Shown: positions 16,516 through 28,096 of the stretch, piece by piece
How the letters are laid out: each line of letters begins with the position of its first letter
How positions within the stretch are numbered: position 1 is the stretch's first letter
Origin: Psychromicrobium silvestre
Lineage (GTDB): Bacteria; Actinomycetota; Actinomycetes; Actinomycetales; Micrococcaceae
DNA: 64,000 nucleotides
Assembly (NCBI RefSeq): GCF_013408295.1
Contig: NZ_JACBYQ010000002.1
Location: 62,001 to 126,000 of the forward strand
Reading direction: 5' to 3'
The notes under the pieces: model-generated
What the model was told of the DNA's origin: nothing
Database searches by the model: none
What the model saw: only the letters and a program-made list of their open reading frames with translations
Program-made: the position numbers and the translations under genes

Positions 16516-16558
16516 CCCCACACCACCACACACGAGAACTGAAAGGAACCAAGGAAAC

Positions 16559-19124
<2,566 letters not shown>

Positions 19125-19132
19125 CTCCCTAG

Positions 19133-19174
19133 CTTCGGGATAGTCCTTTGTCGGGCTAATAGGCTATCCCGAAG
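19133..19174. terminator. stem-loop after katG
   Basis: CTTCGGGATAG and CTATCCCGAAG pair perfectly (11 bp) with a 20 nt loop, 8 nt after the katG stop. A third copy, GGCTATCCCGAA, follows at 19181-19192 and could form an alternative stem. Confidence 0.65.
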
Positions 19175-19259
19175 TCATTGGGCTATCCCGAACCGGGCCG
19201 AACCAGGCCGGGCCGTGAAGTCGCAGTGGAGTCGAGATGAAACCATCCGACCAGCAAAC

Positions 19260-20150
19260 TCAGTTCAGCAACAGGCCCCGGCCGCGCAGCAGCTTACGTT
19301 CAATCGGCGCAAAAATTGCCAGCTCCACCACAATGCCAACCAGCAAGATCATCAGGATCGCAGCCATTACCATGCCCATATCGGACAGATCCCGGCCCTG
19401 CTGCAGCAAGGTTCCCAGGCCGAAGCCCATGGTGCCGCCAATCGCGATGATCTCCGCCGCCATCAGCGATCGCCAGGAAAAAGCCCAGCCTTGCTTGAGC
19501 CCGGAAAGATAGCCCGGCAGCGCAGCGGGCAGGATGATGCGCAGGGAGAGCTCGGTCTTACTCGCCCCGAGCACCGTACCCATCGAACGGAATTGCGGTG
19601 GAACCTGGTCTACGCCGGAAATCAGCCCGTTAATGATCGAAGGGATTGCCCCCATCAGCAGCACAAAGTACACAGTGCCATCGGAAAGCCCGAACCAAAT
19701 GATCGCGGCCGGTACCCAAGCCACGCTCGGTAAGACCTGCAGACCGGAAATCAGCGGGCCGAAAGCGGTGCGTAGCGGACGGACCTGAGCGAACAGCAGG
19801 CCGAGCGCCGTACCAATCACAGCGCTCACCACAAAGCCGATCAGTCCCCGCTGCACGGAAGTCCAGACCGCCTGTTGCAGCGTGCCCTGCTCCCAGAGCT
19901 GGCCAAAAGTGGCAGCCACGTCGAGCGGACCGGGAACCACGTCCTGACGCTTGCCACCCAGCCAAACATAGAGCTGCCAGATCAGTATCAAAACGACGAC
20001 GGCGGCCAGGGGTGAGAGCACCCGGGTCAAGGTTCGCTTGAGCTGCTTTTTCCGATCGGCGCCGCTCCTAGCGGTATCGGTTTGAAGTTTATCCAGGCCC
20101 TCCAGCTCCGCCTCGGAGGTTTTCTTATCGGGGCTGAGCAGGCTAGACAT
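19260..20150 (-). CDS. ssuC: ABC transporter permease, sulfonate/taurine type
   Basis: 296 residues with about six membrane segments and the permease signature EAA---G region near GASKTELSLRIILPAALPGYLSGL. It belongs to the SsuC/TauC/NrtB group. A ~45-residue charged cytoplasmic N-terminus (DKKTSEAELEGLDKLQTD) is longer than usual. It overlaps ssuB by 8 nt. The adjacent sulfate-assimilation genes and shared promoter element point to sulfonates or another organosulfur compound as substrate, but nitrate/bicarbonate relatives cannot be excluded by sequence alone. Confidence 0.82.
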   Translation of the reverse strand: MSSLLSPDKKTSEAELEGLDKLQTDTARSGADRKKQLKRTLTRVLSPLAAVVVLILIWQLYVWLGGKRQDVVPGPLDVAATFGQLWEQGTLQQAVWTSVQRGLIGFVVSAVIGTALGLLFAQVRPLRTAFGPLISGLQVLPSVAWVPAAIIWFGLSDGTVYFVLLMGAIPSIINGLISGVDQVPPQFRSMGTVLGASKTELSLRIILPAALPGYLSGLKQGWAFSWRSLMAAEIIAIGGTMGFGLGTLLQQGRDLSDMGMVMAAILMILLVGIVVELAIFAPIERKLLRGRGLLLN

Positions 20151-20943
20151 GGCGGCTAATCTCCTGTCGAAGCGCCGCGGTCATTTCGTTGGCCAAGAGC
20201 GCCGCCTGTTCCGGTTGCTTCTGCTCTTCACGAACCTGCCACTCTCGGATCACCCGTCCTGGTCTGGAGGAGAGCAGTAAAACGCGCTGGCCCAATCGGA
20301 CTGCCTCGCGGACGTTATGGGTGACAAAAATAATGGTCCGGCCGGTGTGCCGCCAGATCCTGGCAAGTTCCTCGTGCAATAGATCGCGAGTGATGGCGTC
20401 CAGGGCGGCAAAGGGCTCATCCATCAGCAGCACGTGTTTATCCTGGGCCAGCGAACGAGCCAGCGCAACGCGTTGCCGCATGCCGCCGGAGAGTTCATGA
20501 GGGCGCTTCTTGCCAGCTTGCTGCAGATGCACAAGGGCAAGCAGCTCCTCAGCTTTTTCTTTTCGTTCCTCTTTCGGAACTCCACGCAGCTTGAGCGCGA
20601 GTTCAATGTTCCCCTGCGCGGTGAGCCAAGGGAACAAGGTGGCATCCTGGAACATAAAAGCAACGCCGTCGGCGGGAATCTCCATCGAACCCGCGGTGGG
20701 TTGTTCGAGCCCGGCGATCAAGTTGAGCAAGGTGGACTTTCCGCAGCCGGAGGCGCCGAGCAAGGCGACGAACTCACCCCGTCCGATAGTCAGATCAACG
20801 TCTTCGAGTACTGGATTATTCGGATCTCCGAAGTCTTTACCCAGTTTGTCCAGCACCACCACGGGACGGCCATCCCGGGGCTGGGAGCCGGTGCTCGCCG
20901 TCGTGACTTCTTGAGCCGTGACCTCATGAACTGGGGCTGTCAT
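20143..20943 (-). CDS. ssuB: ABC transporter ATPase, sulfonate/taurine type
   Basis: 266 residues. Walker A GASGCGKST, signature LSGGMRQR, Walker B VLLMDEPFAALD and the switch His (FVTHNVREAV) are all present. It energises the adjacent permease. The ATG has no ribosome site; a -10 (TAACGT, 20950-20955) lies 6 nt upstream with a -35 TTGAGC 17 nt further, so the transcript should be leaderless and separate from ssuA. Confidence 0.88.
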   Translation of the reverse strand: MTAPVHEVTAQEVTTASTGSQPRDGRPVVVLDKLGKDFGDPNNPVLEDVDLTIGRGEFVALLGASGCGKSTLLNLIAGLEQPTAGSMEIPADGVAFMFQDATLFPWLTAQGNIELALKLRGVPKEERKEKAEELLALVHLQQAGKKRPHELSGGMRQRVALARSLAQDKHVLLMDEPFAALDAITRDLLHEELARIWRHTGRTIIFVTHNVREAVRLGQRVLLLSSRPGRVIREWQVREEQKQPEQAALLANEMTAALRQEISRHV

Positions 20944-20949
20944 GGTTCA

Positions 20950-21020
20950 ACGTTAGGGAGCAGAATAGATGGGCTCAAGCAACAGGACACTCGGGGTCAT
21001 CTGGGGTCACGGGAGGTAAC
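20950..21020 (-). promoter_or_regulatory. ssuBC promoter with phased upstream activator box
   Basis: On the minus strand, TTGAGC (20973-20978), a 17 nt spacer and TAACGT (20950-20955), 6 nt from the ATG. Upstream lie three plus-strand pentamers, GTCAT (20996), GTCAC (21006) and GTAAC (21016), starting exactly 10 bp apart. The same geometry recurs at ssuA and sirA. Confidence 0.65.
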
Positions 21021-21028
21021 AGTCCCCG

Positions 21029-21076
21029 GCAAAGCTGTCCCCACCGAGTTGGGGGAGTCGGTGGGGACAGCTTTGC
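21029..21076. terminator. 19 bp perfect stem-loop between ssuA and ssuB
   Basis: GCAAAGCTGTCCCCACCGA (21029-21047) pairs perfectly with 21058-21076; the loop is 10 nt. It lies 20 nt after the ssuA stop codon and just upstream of the ssuB activator box, so it probably ends the ssuA transcript. There is no T-run. Confidence 0.75.
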
Positions 21077-21096
21077 GTTCGCTCGGAAAACGCAAT

Positions 21097-22317
21097 CTAG
21101 CTTTCGCCCAGGCCGTCCGCGCTGATCACCGGCTTGCCTTGTTCCTTGAGAATCTCGTTGAGCAGCCGCAGGTCGAAGATGCCATTGATATCGGATTCCT
21201 TGGTCACACCGGCTTTGACTCCGTTGTCGAGCAGGGTCTTATAGGTGCTCGCCAGGGGATCATCGGTCAGCGTGAGATTGTCCAAGGCACGTTTCAGCAC
21301 GTCATCCGAGAGTCCCTTACCTGCGGCCTGAACAAGTCCAGCATTGACCGCGCTAATGGCCTGGTCTTTGTGCTGGCTCAGCCAGTCCTGGGTTTCCAAC
21401 TGGGCTTTGAGCAAGGACTTGATGGCATCCGGGTGATCCTTCAGGAAGGTCTTGTTCACAATCAGGATCGTGGTGGGGAATTGGCCGTCCTTCCAGAGGT
21501 CCTTCTCATCCACCAGAACCTTTGCCCCGGCTTCGAGGACCAGCCGAGAGGCCCAAGGCTCTGGAAGCCAGGCACCATCTAACTTGCCGTCCTGGAAGAG
21601 CTTGAGGGTCTGGGCATTCTCGGTGGGATTGATAGTGACGTCGTTCCCGCCATTGGTGGCTACCTTGAGGCCGTTATCGGCAAGATAGTTGCGCAAAGCG
21701 ACATCCTGGGTGCCACCAAGTTGCGGGGTGGCCAACACCTTGCCCTTGAGGTCCGCAACCTTATTGATACTTGGCCTGACCACGAGCTGCGCGCCACCGG
21801 ACGCCGCGCCGGCGACGATACTGATCGACTGGCCCTGGGACTTCACGAAGGAGTTGATCGCCGGGCTCGGGCCGAGGTAGGCCGCGTCAATAGCACCGGC
21901 GTTGAGCGCTTCGATAGCAGCCGGGCCAGCATTGAAGATCTGAGTCTTCAGCGCTGTCTTGCCAAGCTCCTTGGCGTAGAAGCCCTGCTGGACGCCGACC
22001 ACGGGAAGCGCATGAGTCACGTTCCCGAAGTAGCCGAGTCTAAGTTCCTTGAGGTCATCCGCTTGCTGAGAGTTATTGGCGTTATTTGCATTAGCGGCGA
22101 TGGTCACGGAGGCTGCACCGATGGCGATCACCGCGGCAATGCCGACGGCAACACTGACCTCTAAGGTGCGGGACTTGGTGAAGAAGCCCCTTTTCTTGGG
22201 CTTTTGAGACTTTGGCGGCTTCTGGCCTGCGACAATCTTGGTGGTCTTGATTTCTTCGTCGTGTGCTGGTTCCGAGGCCGATTTCCCTGACTTCGGAAGT
22301 TCTGAATCTTGAGACAT
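21097..22317 (-). CDS. ssuA: ABC transporter substrate-binding protein, sulfonate type, membrane-anchored
   Basis: 406 residues. A ~50-residue charged cytoplasmic segment is followed by one hydrophobic helix (VSVAVGIAAVIAIGAASVTI, about residues 52-71) and then a type-II periplasmic binding domain of the SsuA/NMT1 group (LRLGYFGNVTHALPVVGVQQGFY). There is no lipobox, so it is anchored by an uncleaved N-terminal helix rather than a lipid, which is unusual for this family. It stands 153 nt before ssuB and is separated by a strong hairpin, so it is likely made as its own transcript. Confidence 0.85.
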   Translation of the reverse strand: MSQDSELPKSGKSASEPAHDEEIKTTKIVAGQKPPKSQKPKKRGFFTKSRTLEVSVAVGIAAVIAIGAASVTIAANANNANNSQQADDLKELRLGYFGNVTHALPVVGVQQGFYAKELGKTALKTQIFNAGPAAIEALNAGAIDAAYLGPSPAINSFVKSQGQSISIVAGAASGGAQLVVRPSINKVADLKGKVLATPQLGGTQDVALRNYLADNGLKVATNGGNDVTINPTENAQTLKLFQDGKLDGAWLPEPWASRLVLEAGAKVLVDEKDLWKDGQFPTTILIVNKTFLKDHPDAIKSLLKAQLETQDWLSQHKDQAISAVNAGLVQAAGKGLSDDVLKRALDNLTLTDDPLASTYKTLLDNGVKAGVTKESDINGIFDLRLLNEILKEQGKPVISADGLGES

Positions 22318-22449
22318 CTTGGGCTCCTTGCTGAGGTACGGGCTGGTCTGTCGGGGGAAAGTAACAGGTGGGGCAGATCAGCACATTCGACATCGTTGCG
22401 GCAGCCTTGCTGCGGCAGGAACGAGCACGGATTCGGAAGCCATGGGTCA

Positions 22450-22520
22450 ACCGTAATGAGGTGCCGAATGGTGCTCAAGAGCTTGGAAACAGGGGGTCAT
22501 TGAGGGTAACCGGGAGTCAT
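22450..22520 (-). promoter_or_regulatory. ssuA promoter with phased upstream activator box
   Basis: On the minus strand, TTGAGC (22473-22478), 17 nt, TACGGT (22450-22455). Plus-strand pentamers GTCAT (22496), GTAAC (22506) and GTCAT (22516) lie upstream, 10 bp apart. Every element is exactly 1,500 bp from its ssuB counterpart, so both promoters have the same spacing. The 5' untranslated region would be about 125 nt. Confidence 0.6.
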
Positions 22521-22592
22521 AAAGCCGGGTTGAAGGAAGCTCTCCAAAACCCAGCCGGCGATCAGGCTGGACTGGCGAAGTTCCCCCGACGC

Positions 22593-23273
22593 CTAGGCAC
22601 TCCTCTCCAGCCGCAGCCCAAGAACCGACTCCCTTAATTCGGACAGCAGAGGTTCATTTTCCGGCCCGGCACTCAAAATGAGTTCCCCTTCACCGCTGTG
22701 TAGCGGACCTCCCCAGCGGCTACCGCTCGGTGGGCAGTACCAGCGGTGTTCGAAACTCGGATCCTTCATCGGATGATTCAGCCCCTCAACACCGAGCTGT
22801 TCGGCGAATTGCTGAGCCTCCGGGTAACCCAGGCTCAGATACTTCGTTCCCTTCTGAGGCTGCCAAGCGGGGGCCAGCTCCGTGCCGGAAAGCGCTATCA
22901 GTTGCCCGTAGTGCGCGCCCATCAGCTCGGCGGCGGAGCTGAGCCCGATGCCCCCACGATGCGAAATATTAATGGTCTGGCTTCCCGGCCTCGTGTGCTC
23001 GGCGAGCGTGCGCTGGAAAGCTGTCAGTTCACTAACTTGCTCGTCGAAAGACAACGACAAACCACAATAGATAAAGGCGATAGTGCCACCCGGCTGATCG
23101 CTACCGACCAAGAAACGAGCCAGATCGCGCAGTTGCTCTGACGGCACGGAACCCCCGGACACCAGAGTCAGGAAGGTGCCGGTCCACGGCTTCGGAGCCC
23201 CTACTAGCTCGACGGAGAAGCGCAGCGGGAGCCGCCGAATGTCGAGTGGATAAGGGCTGTCCAGGCGTTTCAT
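22593..23273 (-). CDS. hypothetical protein of the sulfur cluster
   Basis: 226 residues, soluble, no signal peptide or membrane segment. It has an alternating alpha/beta look (TGTFLTLVSGG, GTIAFIYCGLSLSFDEQVSEL) and two Trp-rich stretches (APAWQPQKGTKYLSLGYP; HRWYCPPSGSRWGGPLHSG). I do not recognise the family. It is 86 nt downstream of cysN on the same strand, so it may be the last gene of the sirA-cysHDN operon. There is no clear ribosome site at ATG 23273. It may act in sulfate activation or its control, but nothing in the sequence shows that. Confidence 0.65.
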   Translation of the reverse strand: MKRLDSPYPLDIRRLPLRFSVELVGAPKPWTGTFLTLVSGGSVPSEQLRDLARFLVGSDQPGGTIAFIYCGLSLSFDEQVSELTAFQRTLAEHTRPGSQTINISHRGGIGLSSAAELMGAHYGQLIALSGTELAPAWQPQKGTKYLSLGYPEAQQFAEQLGVEGLNHPMKDPSFEHRWYCPPSGSRWGGPLHSGEGELILSAGPENEPLLSELRESVLGLRLERSA

Positions 23274-23359
23274 CTGACAAGAGAACCGCAGTTAGCCAGG
23301 ACCCACAAGAGCGGAATGCCCCAATGTGGATAACTCCCGGTTCGGAGACCAACAAAAAC

Positions 23360-24745
23360 TTAGATTACGTATCTTTCATCTTCCGAATCCCCAGGATGCT
23401 CGGCCACCATGCCTGCAGCCAGAGTGTTCCCATCAACCGGATCGATGACCAGAAATGCCCCGGTTCGGCGATGCAAGGCATAGGGTTCCAAGGGCAGCGC
23501 GGAGGCTAGTCGCAATTGCACCGCCCCGATGTCATTGAGTTCCAGCGATGAGGCAGGTTCCAGGGAGAAACTATCCAGGTCAAGCTTCCCGCCAATTGCC
23601 CGCACCAGGGCTTGCACCGTTCGGGTGCCGTGCTTGACCAGCACCTTTGACCCCTCCCGCAACGGCTTCGGCGAGAGCCAGCATAAGGAGGAATACAGGT
23701 CCTGCGAAACCTCGCGAACAGTTCCGGCGGCAGCGATCAGTTCACCCCGAGCCACATCCAGCTCATCTGCTAAGCGGAGCACCACCGATTGCGGAGCCGT
23801 GGCCACCGAAAGCGGGACCCCTCCTGGACCGTCAAGGCCAGTGACCGACGTCGAACGCCCGGTAGGCAATACCGTCACCGAGTCTCCTACCGCCACCGAA
23901 CCGGAAGCGATCTGGCCGGCATAGCCCCGATAATCCCTGAAGTCCTCGCCCGGGAGCCCGGGAGCCAGCCCGCCCTGTGGTCGCAATACCAACTGCACCG
24001 GGAAACGGAAGGGTTCGGGCGTTTCGGAGAGCGACTCCAGCTCATCGGTGGATGGCAGCGATTCCAGCACCCCTAGCAATGAGGGTCCGGAGTACCAGGG
24101 CGTGCGCTCGGAAAGCTCCACCACATTGTCGCCCTCCAATGCGGAGACCGGAACCACGATCGGCGCAGCCAAGCCTACCGAGGAAGCCACCGTCAACACG
24201 TCCTCGGCAATCGAGGAGAACACCTCCTCCGAGAAGGAGACCAAGTCGATTTTATTCACAGCGACAATGACATGCGGAACCCGCAGCAGTTGCAGCACCG
24301 AGAGGTGCCTTCTGGTCTGCTCCAACACACCCTTTCGGGCGTCAATCAGTACGACGACGGCATCCGCGGTAGACGCGCCGGTCACCGTGTTCTTGGTGTA
24401 CTGCACATGACCCGGGCAATCCGCCAGGATGAAGGAACGTCGATCGGTCGCGAAATACCGATACGCCACATCGATTGTGATGCCCTGTTCGCGCTCGGCT
24501 CGCAGTCCGTCGGTGAGCAGCGCCAAGTCCACTCCCCCGGCCTCGCCGCCGAAGCCACGCTCGGCGGAGGTCCTGGCTACCGCGTCCAGGGTGTCCGCCA
24601 GAATGGCCTTCGAATCATGCAGCAGTCGGCCCACCAAAGTAGATTTGCCGTCGTCCACCGAGCCCGCCGTGGCGAAGCGGAAGAGCGTGCCAGCCTCAGC
24701 GCCCTCGGGGGCAGCCGCGGAAAGATCATCCAGAGAAATACTCAT
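23360..24745 (-). CDS. cysN: sulfate adenylyltransferase subunit 1 (GTPase)
   Basis: 461 residues, GTPase of the EF-Tu type. The P-loop is G28-SVDDGKS-35, followed by DCPGH and NKID motifs, with beta-barrel domains after about residue 230. There is no APS-kinase domain at the C-terminus, unlike mycobacterial CysNC. With CysD it makes APS from sulfate and ATP. It overlaps cysD by one base (TAATG), so translation is coupled. Confidence 0.96.
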   Translation of the reverse strand: MSISLDDLSAAAPEGAEAGTLFRFATAGSVDDGKSTLVGRLLHDSKAILADTLDAVARTSAERGFGGEAGGVDLALLTDGLRAEREQGITIDVAYRYFATDRRSFILADCPGHVQYTKNTVTGASTADAVVVLIDARKGVLEQTRRHLSVLQLLRVPHVIVAVNKIDLVSFSEEVFSSIAEDVLTVASSVGLAAPIVVPVSALEGDNVVELSERTPWYSGPSLLGVLESLPSTDELESLSETPEPFRFPVQLVLRPQGGLAPGLPGEDFRDYRGYAGQIASGSVAVGDSVTVLPTGRSTSVTGLDGPGGVPLSVATAPQSVVLRLADELDVARGELIAAAGTVREVSQDLYSSLCWLSPKPLREGSKVLVKHGTRTVQALVRAIGGKLDLDSFSLEPASSLELNDIGAVQLRLASALPLEPYALHRRTGAFLVIDPVDGNTLAAGMVAEHPGDSEDERYVI

Positions 24746-25671
24746 TAGAAATATCCGTCTTTCTTCCGGTCTTCCATTGCTGCTTCGGAGATCCGGTCAT
24801 CTGCCCGGGTGGCACCTCGCTCGGTCAGCGTCGAGGCGGCGACCTCGCGGACCACTTCGGCGACCGTGGCCGCGGAGGACAGCACAGCACCTGTGCAGGA
24901 CATGTCCCCCACCGTCCGGTAGCGAACGGTCCGCGTAACCACGGGCTCGGTGGCCCGGGGCTCGGAATACGGACCCACGCCCATCCACATTCCATCCCGC
25001 TCGAAGACCTCGCGGGGGTGCGCGTAATAGATCGAGGGTAGTTCGATGTTCTCCCGCTCGATGTACCGCCAGATGTCCAGCTCGGTCCAATTGGAGATCG
25101 GGAAAGCCCTAACATGCTGCCCCACCGTGTGCCTGCCGTTGTAGAGGTTCCACAGCTCGGGACGCTGATTCCGTGGGTCCCATTGACCGAATTCATCGCG
25201 TAGCGACAGAATCCGTTCCTTGGCTCTAGCCTTGTCCTCATCCCGCCGACCGCCACCAAAAACGGCGTCGAAGCGTTCGCTGGCAATCGCTCCAAGTAAG
25301 GGAGCGGTCTGCAAGGGATTCCTAGTGCCGTCGGCTCGCTCGGCTAGTTCGCCGCGATCGATGTACTCCTGCACGCTGCCCACCACCAGGCGGAGGCCCA
25401 GCCGGGAAACCGTCCGGTCCCGGAAATCCAGCACCTCGGGAAAATTGTGCCCGGTGTCAACGTGCAGCACCGGAAACGGTACCCGTCCCGGCCAGAAGGC
25501 CTTTGCGGCCAGATGCAGCATGACGACCGAATCCTTGCCGCCGGAGAACAGCATGGCGGGGCGTTCGAATTCTGCCACCACCTCGCGCAGAATGTGGATG
25601 GATTCCGATTCAAGCACATCCAGGCTGCTCAGCCTGCTGGTCTCCAGCAAAGCAGCAGCTTCAGCGCTCAT
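24745..25671 (-). CDS. cysD: sulfate adenylyltransferase subunit 2
   Basis: 308 residues. The PP-loop SGGKDS is at residues 43-48, and the C-terminus ends with the family motif MEDRKKDGYF. ATG 25671 overlaps the cysH stop (ATGA) and gives the normal length; an ATG five codons upstream is possible. It forms the catalytic half of the APS-making enzyme with CysN. Confidence 0.96.
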   Translation of the reverse strand: MSAEAAALLETSRLSSLDVLESESIHILREVVAEFERPAMLFSGGKDSVVMLHLAAKAFWPGRVPFPVLHVDTGHNFPEVLDFRDRTVSRLGLRLVVGSVQEYIDRGELAERADGTRNPLQTAPLLGAIASERFDAVFGGGRRDEDKARAKERILSLRDEFGQWDPRNQRPELWNLYNGRHTVGQHVRAFPISNWTELDIWRYIERENIELPSIYYAHPREVFERDGMWMGVGPYSEPRATEPVVTRTVRYRTVGDMSCTGAVLSSAATVAEVVREVAASTLTERGATRADDRISEAAMEDRKKDGYF

Positions 25672-26378
25672 AGGTGAATCCCGCATTCGGTTTTATCGGT
25701 ACCCGCCCAGCGTCCGGCTCGCGGATCTTCTCCCGGAGCCACCGGCCGAGTGCAGGGTGCGCAGCCAATAGACAGAAAACCACGTGACATCAACGGATTG
25801 ACCGGAATCAGATTGTTCTCCGCATAGGTCACCAACGCATCCAATGACCAGCCGGCGAGTGGGTTGACCTTGATCAGGCCGTGCGAAGCATCCCAGCTAA
25901 TCAGCGGGGTGTTGCTACGCGTCGGCGCCTCATCCCGGCGAACTCCGGTGAACCAAACCTCATAACCGCCCAAAACCTTGGCCAGAGGGTCCATTTTGCG
26001 TAGCTGGCAGCATTGAGCGGGATTCCGGGCGAAGAGGTCCTTGCCGAAAGCGGCGTCCTGCTCGGCGACGGTCTGAGCTGGCAGCACATCCACAATGTTC
26101 ACTGGGAAATACTCGGCCACGGTCTTCCGGGTTTCCAACGTTTCGGGAAAGTGATATCCGGTCTCCAGGAAGAGCACGTCCACCCCGGAAAGTTGTTCGG
26201 AGACCAGAGCCGGCAGCACCGCGTCGGCCATTGAACAGGCGACGGCGGCCGCGGACACCGAGAAGTTCTCGGCCACCCAGCCAATCACCTCGGCGGCCGG
26301 AGCATCCCAGCCGAGTCGTTTTGCCCCCTCGGCGGCCAGGGCTTGGAGTTCCTCTTGTGAACGAAGTGCTGTACTCAT
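25668..26378 (-). CDS. cysH: APS reductase (4Fe-4S type)
   Basis: 236 residues. It has the cysteine pairs that bind a 4Fe-4S cluster in APS-using reductases (C123-C124 in QCCQLRK; C206 and C209 in GCAPC) and the catalytic C232 in ECGIHL at the C-terminus. It therefore reduces APS directly, which agrees with the lack of an APS kinase here. It overlaps both sirA and cysD by 4 nt. ATG 26378 was preferred over a start 11 codons earlier because of this coupling. Confidence 0.95.
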   Translation of the reverse strand: MSTALRSQEELQALAAEGAKRLGWDAPAAEVIGWVAENFSVSAAAVACSMADAVLPALVSEQLSGVDVLFLETGYHFPETLETRKTVAEYFPVNIVDVLPAQTVAEQDAAFGKDLFARNPAQCCQLRKMDPLAKVLGGYEVWFTGVRRDEAPTRSNTPLISWDASHGLIKVNPLAGWSLDALVTYAENNLIPVNPLMSRGFLSIGCAPCTRPVAPGEDPRAGRWAGTDKTECGIHL

Positions 26379-28090
26379 TTCAGATCTTCCTCTGCGGATC
26401 GATGCGCCCACTCGGCGAAGGTCTCCCCCTCGGAACGCGCAGCCACGAAACGGCGAACCAGTTGCTCGACATAATCCGGCAGGTCTTGAACGGTGACCTT
26501 GAGCCCACGAATGGTTCTGCCCAATCCCGCTTCCTCCCGGTTGGACGAAGCCAGCCCACCACCTAGGTGCACCTGGAAGCCCGGGGTGGGATCGCCGTCG
26601 GGCGTGGGTAACATCATCCCCTTCAAACCGATATCCGCGGTCTGGATCCGGGCGCAGGAATTCGGGCAGCCATTGATATGCAGCGAGATGGGGTCTTCGA
26701 GCTCACCGGCATCCACCAAATCGGCGAGCCGCTTTTCCAGTTCGGCTATTGCGGTGGCCGCGGTGACCTTGGTCTCCACAATGGCCAGCTTGCAGTACTC
26801 GATTCCGGTGCAGGCGATGGTGCTGCGTCGGAAGATCGAGGGTTTCGCGGTCAGCCCGAGTGGTTCCAGTCCGGCGAGCAGCGACTCCAACCGGTCCTTC
26901 GGGATATCCAGGATGACCAGCTTCTGATGTGGCGTGGTGCGCAGCCTAGAAGACCCGTGCGCCTCGATCAGGGCAGCCAGGTCCAAGAGCTTTTCACCGG
27001 AAATCCGTCCGACGGTCGGCGCAACCCCGATATAAAAGCGGCCGTCTTTCTGCTCGTGTACGCCAATGTGATCCCCGGGCGAGGTGGGCTTGGGTGCGGC
27101 CGGGCCGTCCGGCAGCGCATATCCCAGGTATTCGGCTTCCAAGACCTCACGGAATTTCACCGGACCCCAGTCGTTCATGAGGAACTTCAAACGAGCCTTG
27201 GTTCGCATTCTGCGGTACCCGTAGTCCCGGAAGATGCTGGTTACTCCGAGCCAGACTTCGGCGGCCACCTCGGGGGCCACGAACACTCCCAGCCGCTCGG
27301 CCAAGCGGGCGCTGGTGGACAGTCCGCCGCCCACCCAAAGGTCGTAACCGATGCCGAGCGTGGGGTGCACGATCCCCACCAGAGCAAAGTCATTGATTTC
27401 GTGCACCACGTCTTGGGAGGGGTGCCCGGTGATCGCGGTCTTGTATTTGCGGGGCAAGTTGGCCAGTTCGGGATCACCGATGAACCGCTCGGCCAACTCA
27501 TTGATCAAAGGGGTGGGGTCGATAATCTCGTCGGCGGCAATCCCGGCTACCGGGGAACCCAGAATCACTCGCGGTACGTCGCCGCATGCTTCCGTGGTGG
27601 AGAGGCCCACGGCCTCCAGCCGCCGCCAGATTTCCGGCACGTCCTCGACTCGAATCCAGTGCAACTGAATGTTCTGCCGATCCGTCAGGTCTGCGGAGTC
27701 GCGGGCAAAATCCACCGAGATCTGCCCGATAACCCGGAGCTGCTCCGTGGTCAGCGCTCCCCCGTCGATGCGCACCCGGAGCATGAAGTATTTATCCTCA
27801 AGCTCGTGCGGCTCCAGGGTTGCGGTCTTGCCGCCTTCGATTCCTGGTTTCCGCTGGGTATAAAGCCCCCACCAACGGAATCGGCCATGCAGATCCGTGC
27901 CGTCAATCGAGTCAAAGCCTTCACGAGAATAGATCTGTTCGATCCGGGCCCGCACATTGAGGCCGCCGTCATCCTGCTTCCAGGTCTCGTTCGGATTCAG
28001 TGGCGCAGTGCCATCAACTTTCCACTGCCCGTGCGGCTTAGTGGCCGGGCGGGAAGGCCGGGGAGCCCGATCAGCAGTTGCCTGAGTCAT
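26375..28090 (-). CDS. sirA: ferredoxin-dependent sulfite reductase
   Basis: 571 residues with two nitrite/sulfite reductase repeats. The siroheme/4Fe-4S ligands are CTGIEYC (about residue 426) and GCPNSC (about 473). It reduces sulfite to sulfide with ferredoxin. A nitrite reductase reading is less likely because cysH, cysD and cysN follow in one overlapping operon, the arrangement of mycobacterial sirA-cysH. The ATG has no ribosome site; a -10 TAATCT ends 6 nt before it, so it is probably leaderless. Confidence 0.93.
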   Translation of the reverse strand: MTQATADRAPRPSRPATKPHGQWKVDGTAPLNPNETWKQDDGGLNVRARIEQIYSREGFDSIDGTDLHGRFRWWGLYTQRKPGIEGGKTATLEPHELEDKYFMLRVRIDGGALTTEQLRVIGQISVDFARDSADLTDRQNIQLHWIRVEDVPEIWRRLEAVGLSTTEACGDVPRVILGSPVAGIAADEIIDPTPLINELAERFIGDPELANLPRKYKTAITGHPSQDVVHEINDFALVGIVHPTLGIGYDLWVGGGLSTSARLAERLGVFVAPEVAAEVWLGVTSIFRDYGYRRMRTKARLKFLMNDWGPVKFREVLEAEYLGYALPDGPAAPKPTSPGDHIGVHEQKDGRFYIGVAPTVGRISGEKLLDLAALIEAHGSSRLRTTPHQKLVILDIPKDRLESLLAGLEPLGLTAKPSIFRRSTIACTGIEYCKLAIVETKVTAATAIAELEKRLADLVDAGELEDPISLHINGCPNSCARIQTADIGLKGMMLPTPDGDPTPGFQVHLGGGLASSNREEAGLGRTIRGLKVTVQDLPDYVEQLVRRFVAARSEGETFAEWAHRSAEEDLK

Positions 28091-28096
28091 GTATCG

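Noticed and set aside
20434-21582. 382-codon plus-strand frame
   Set aside because: Runs opposite both ssuB and ssuA and through the hairpin between them.
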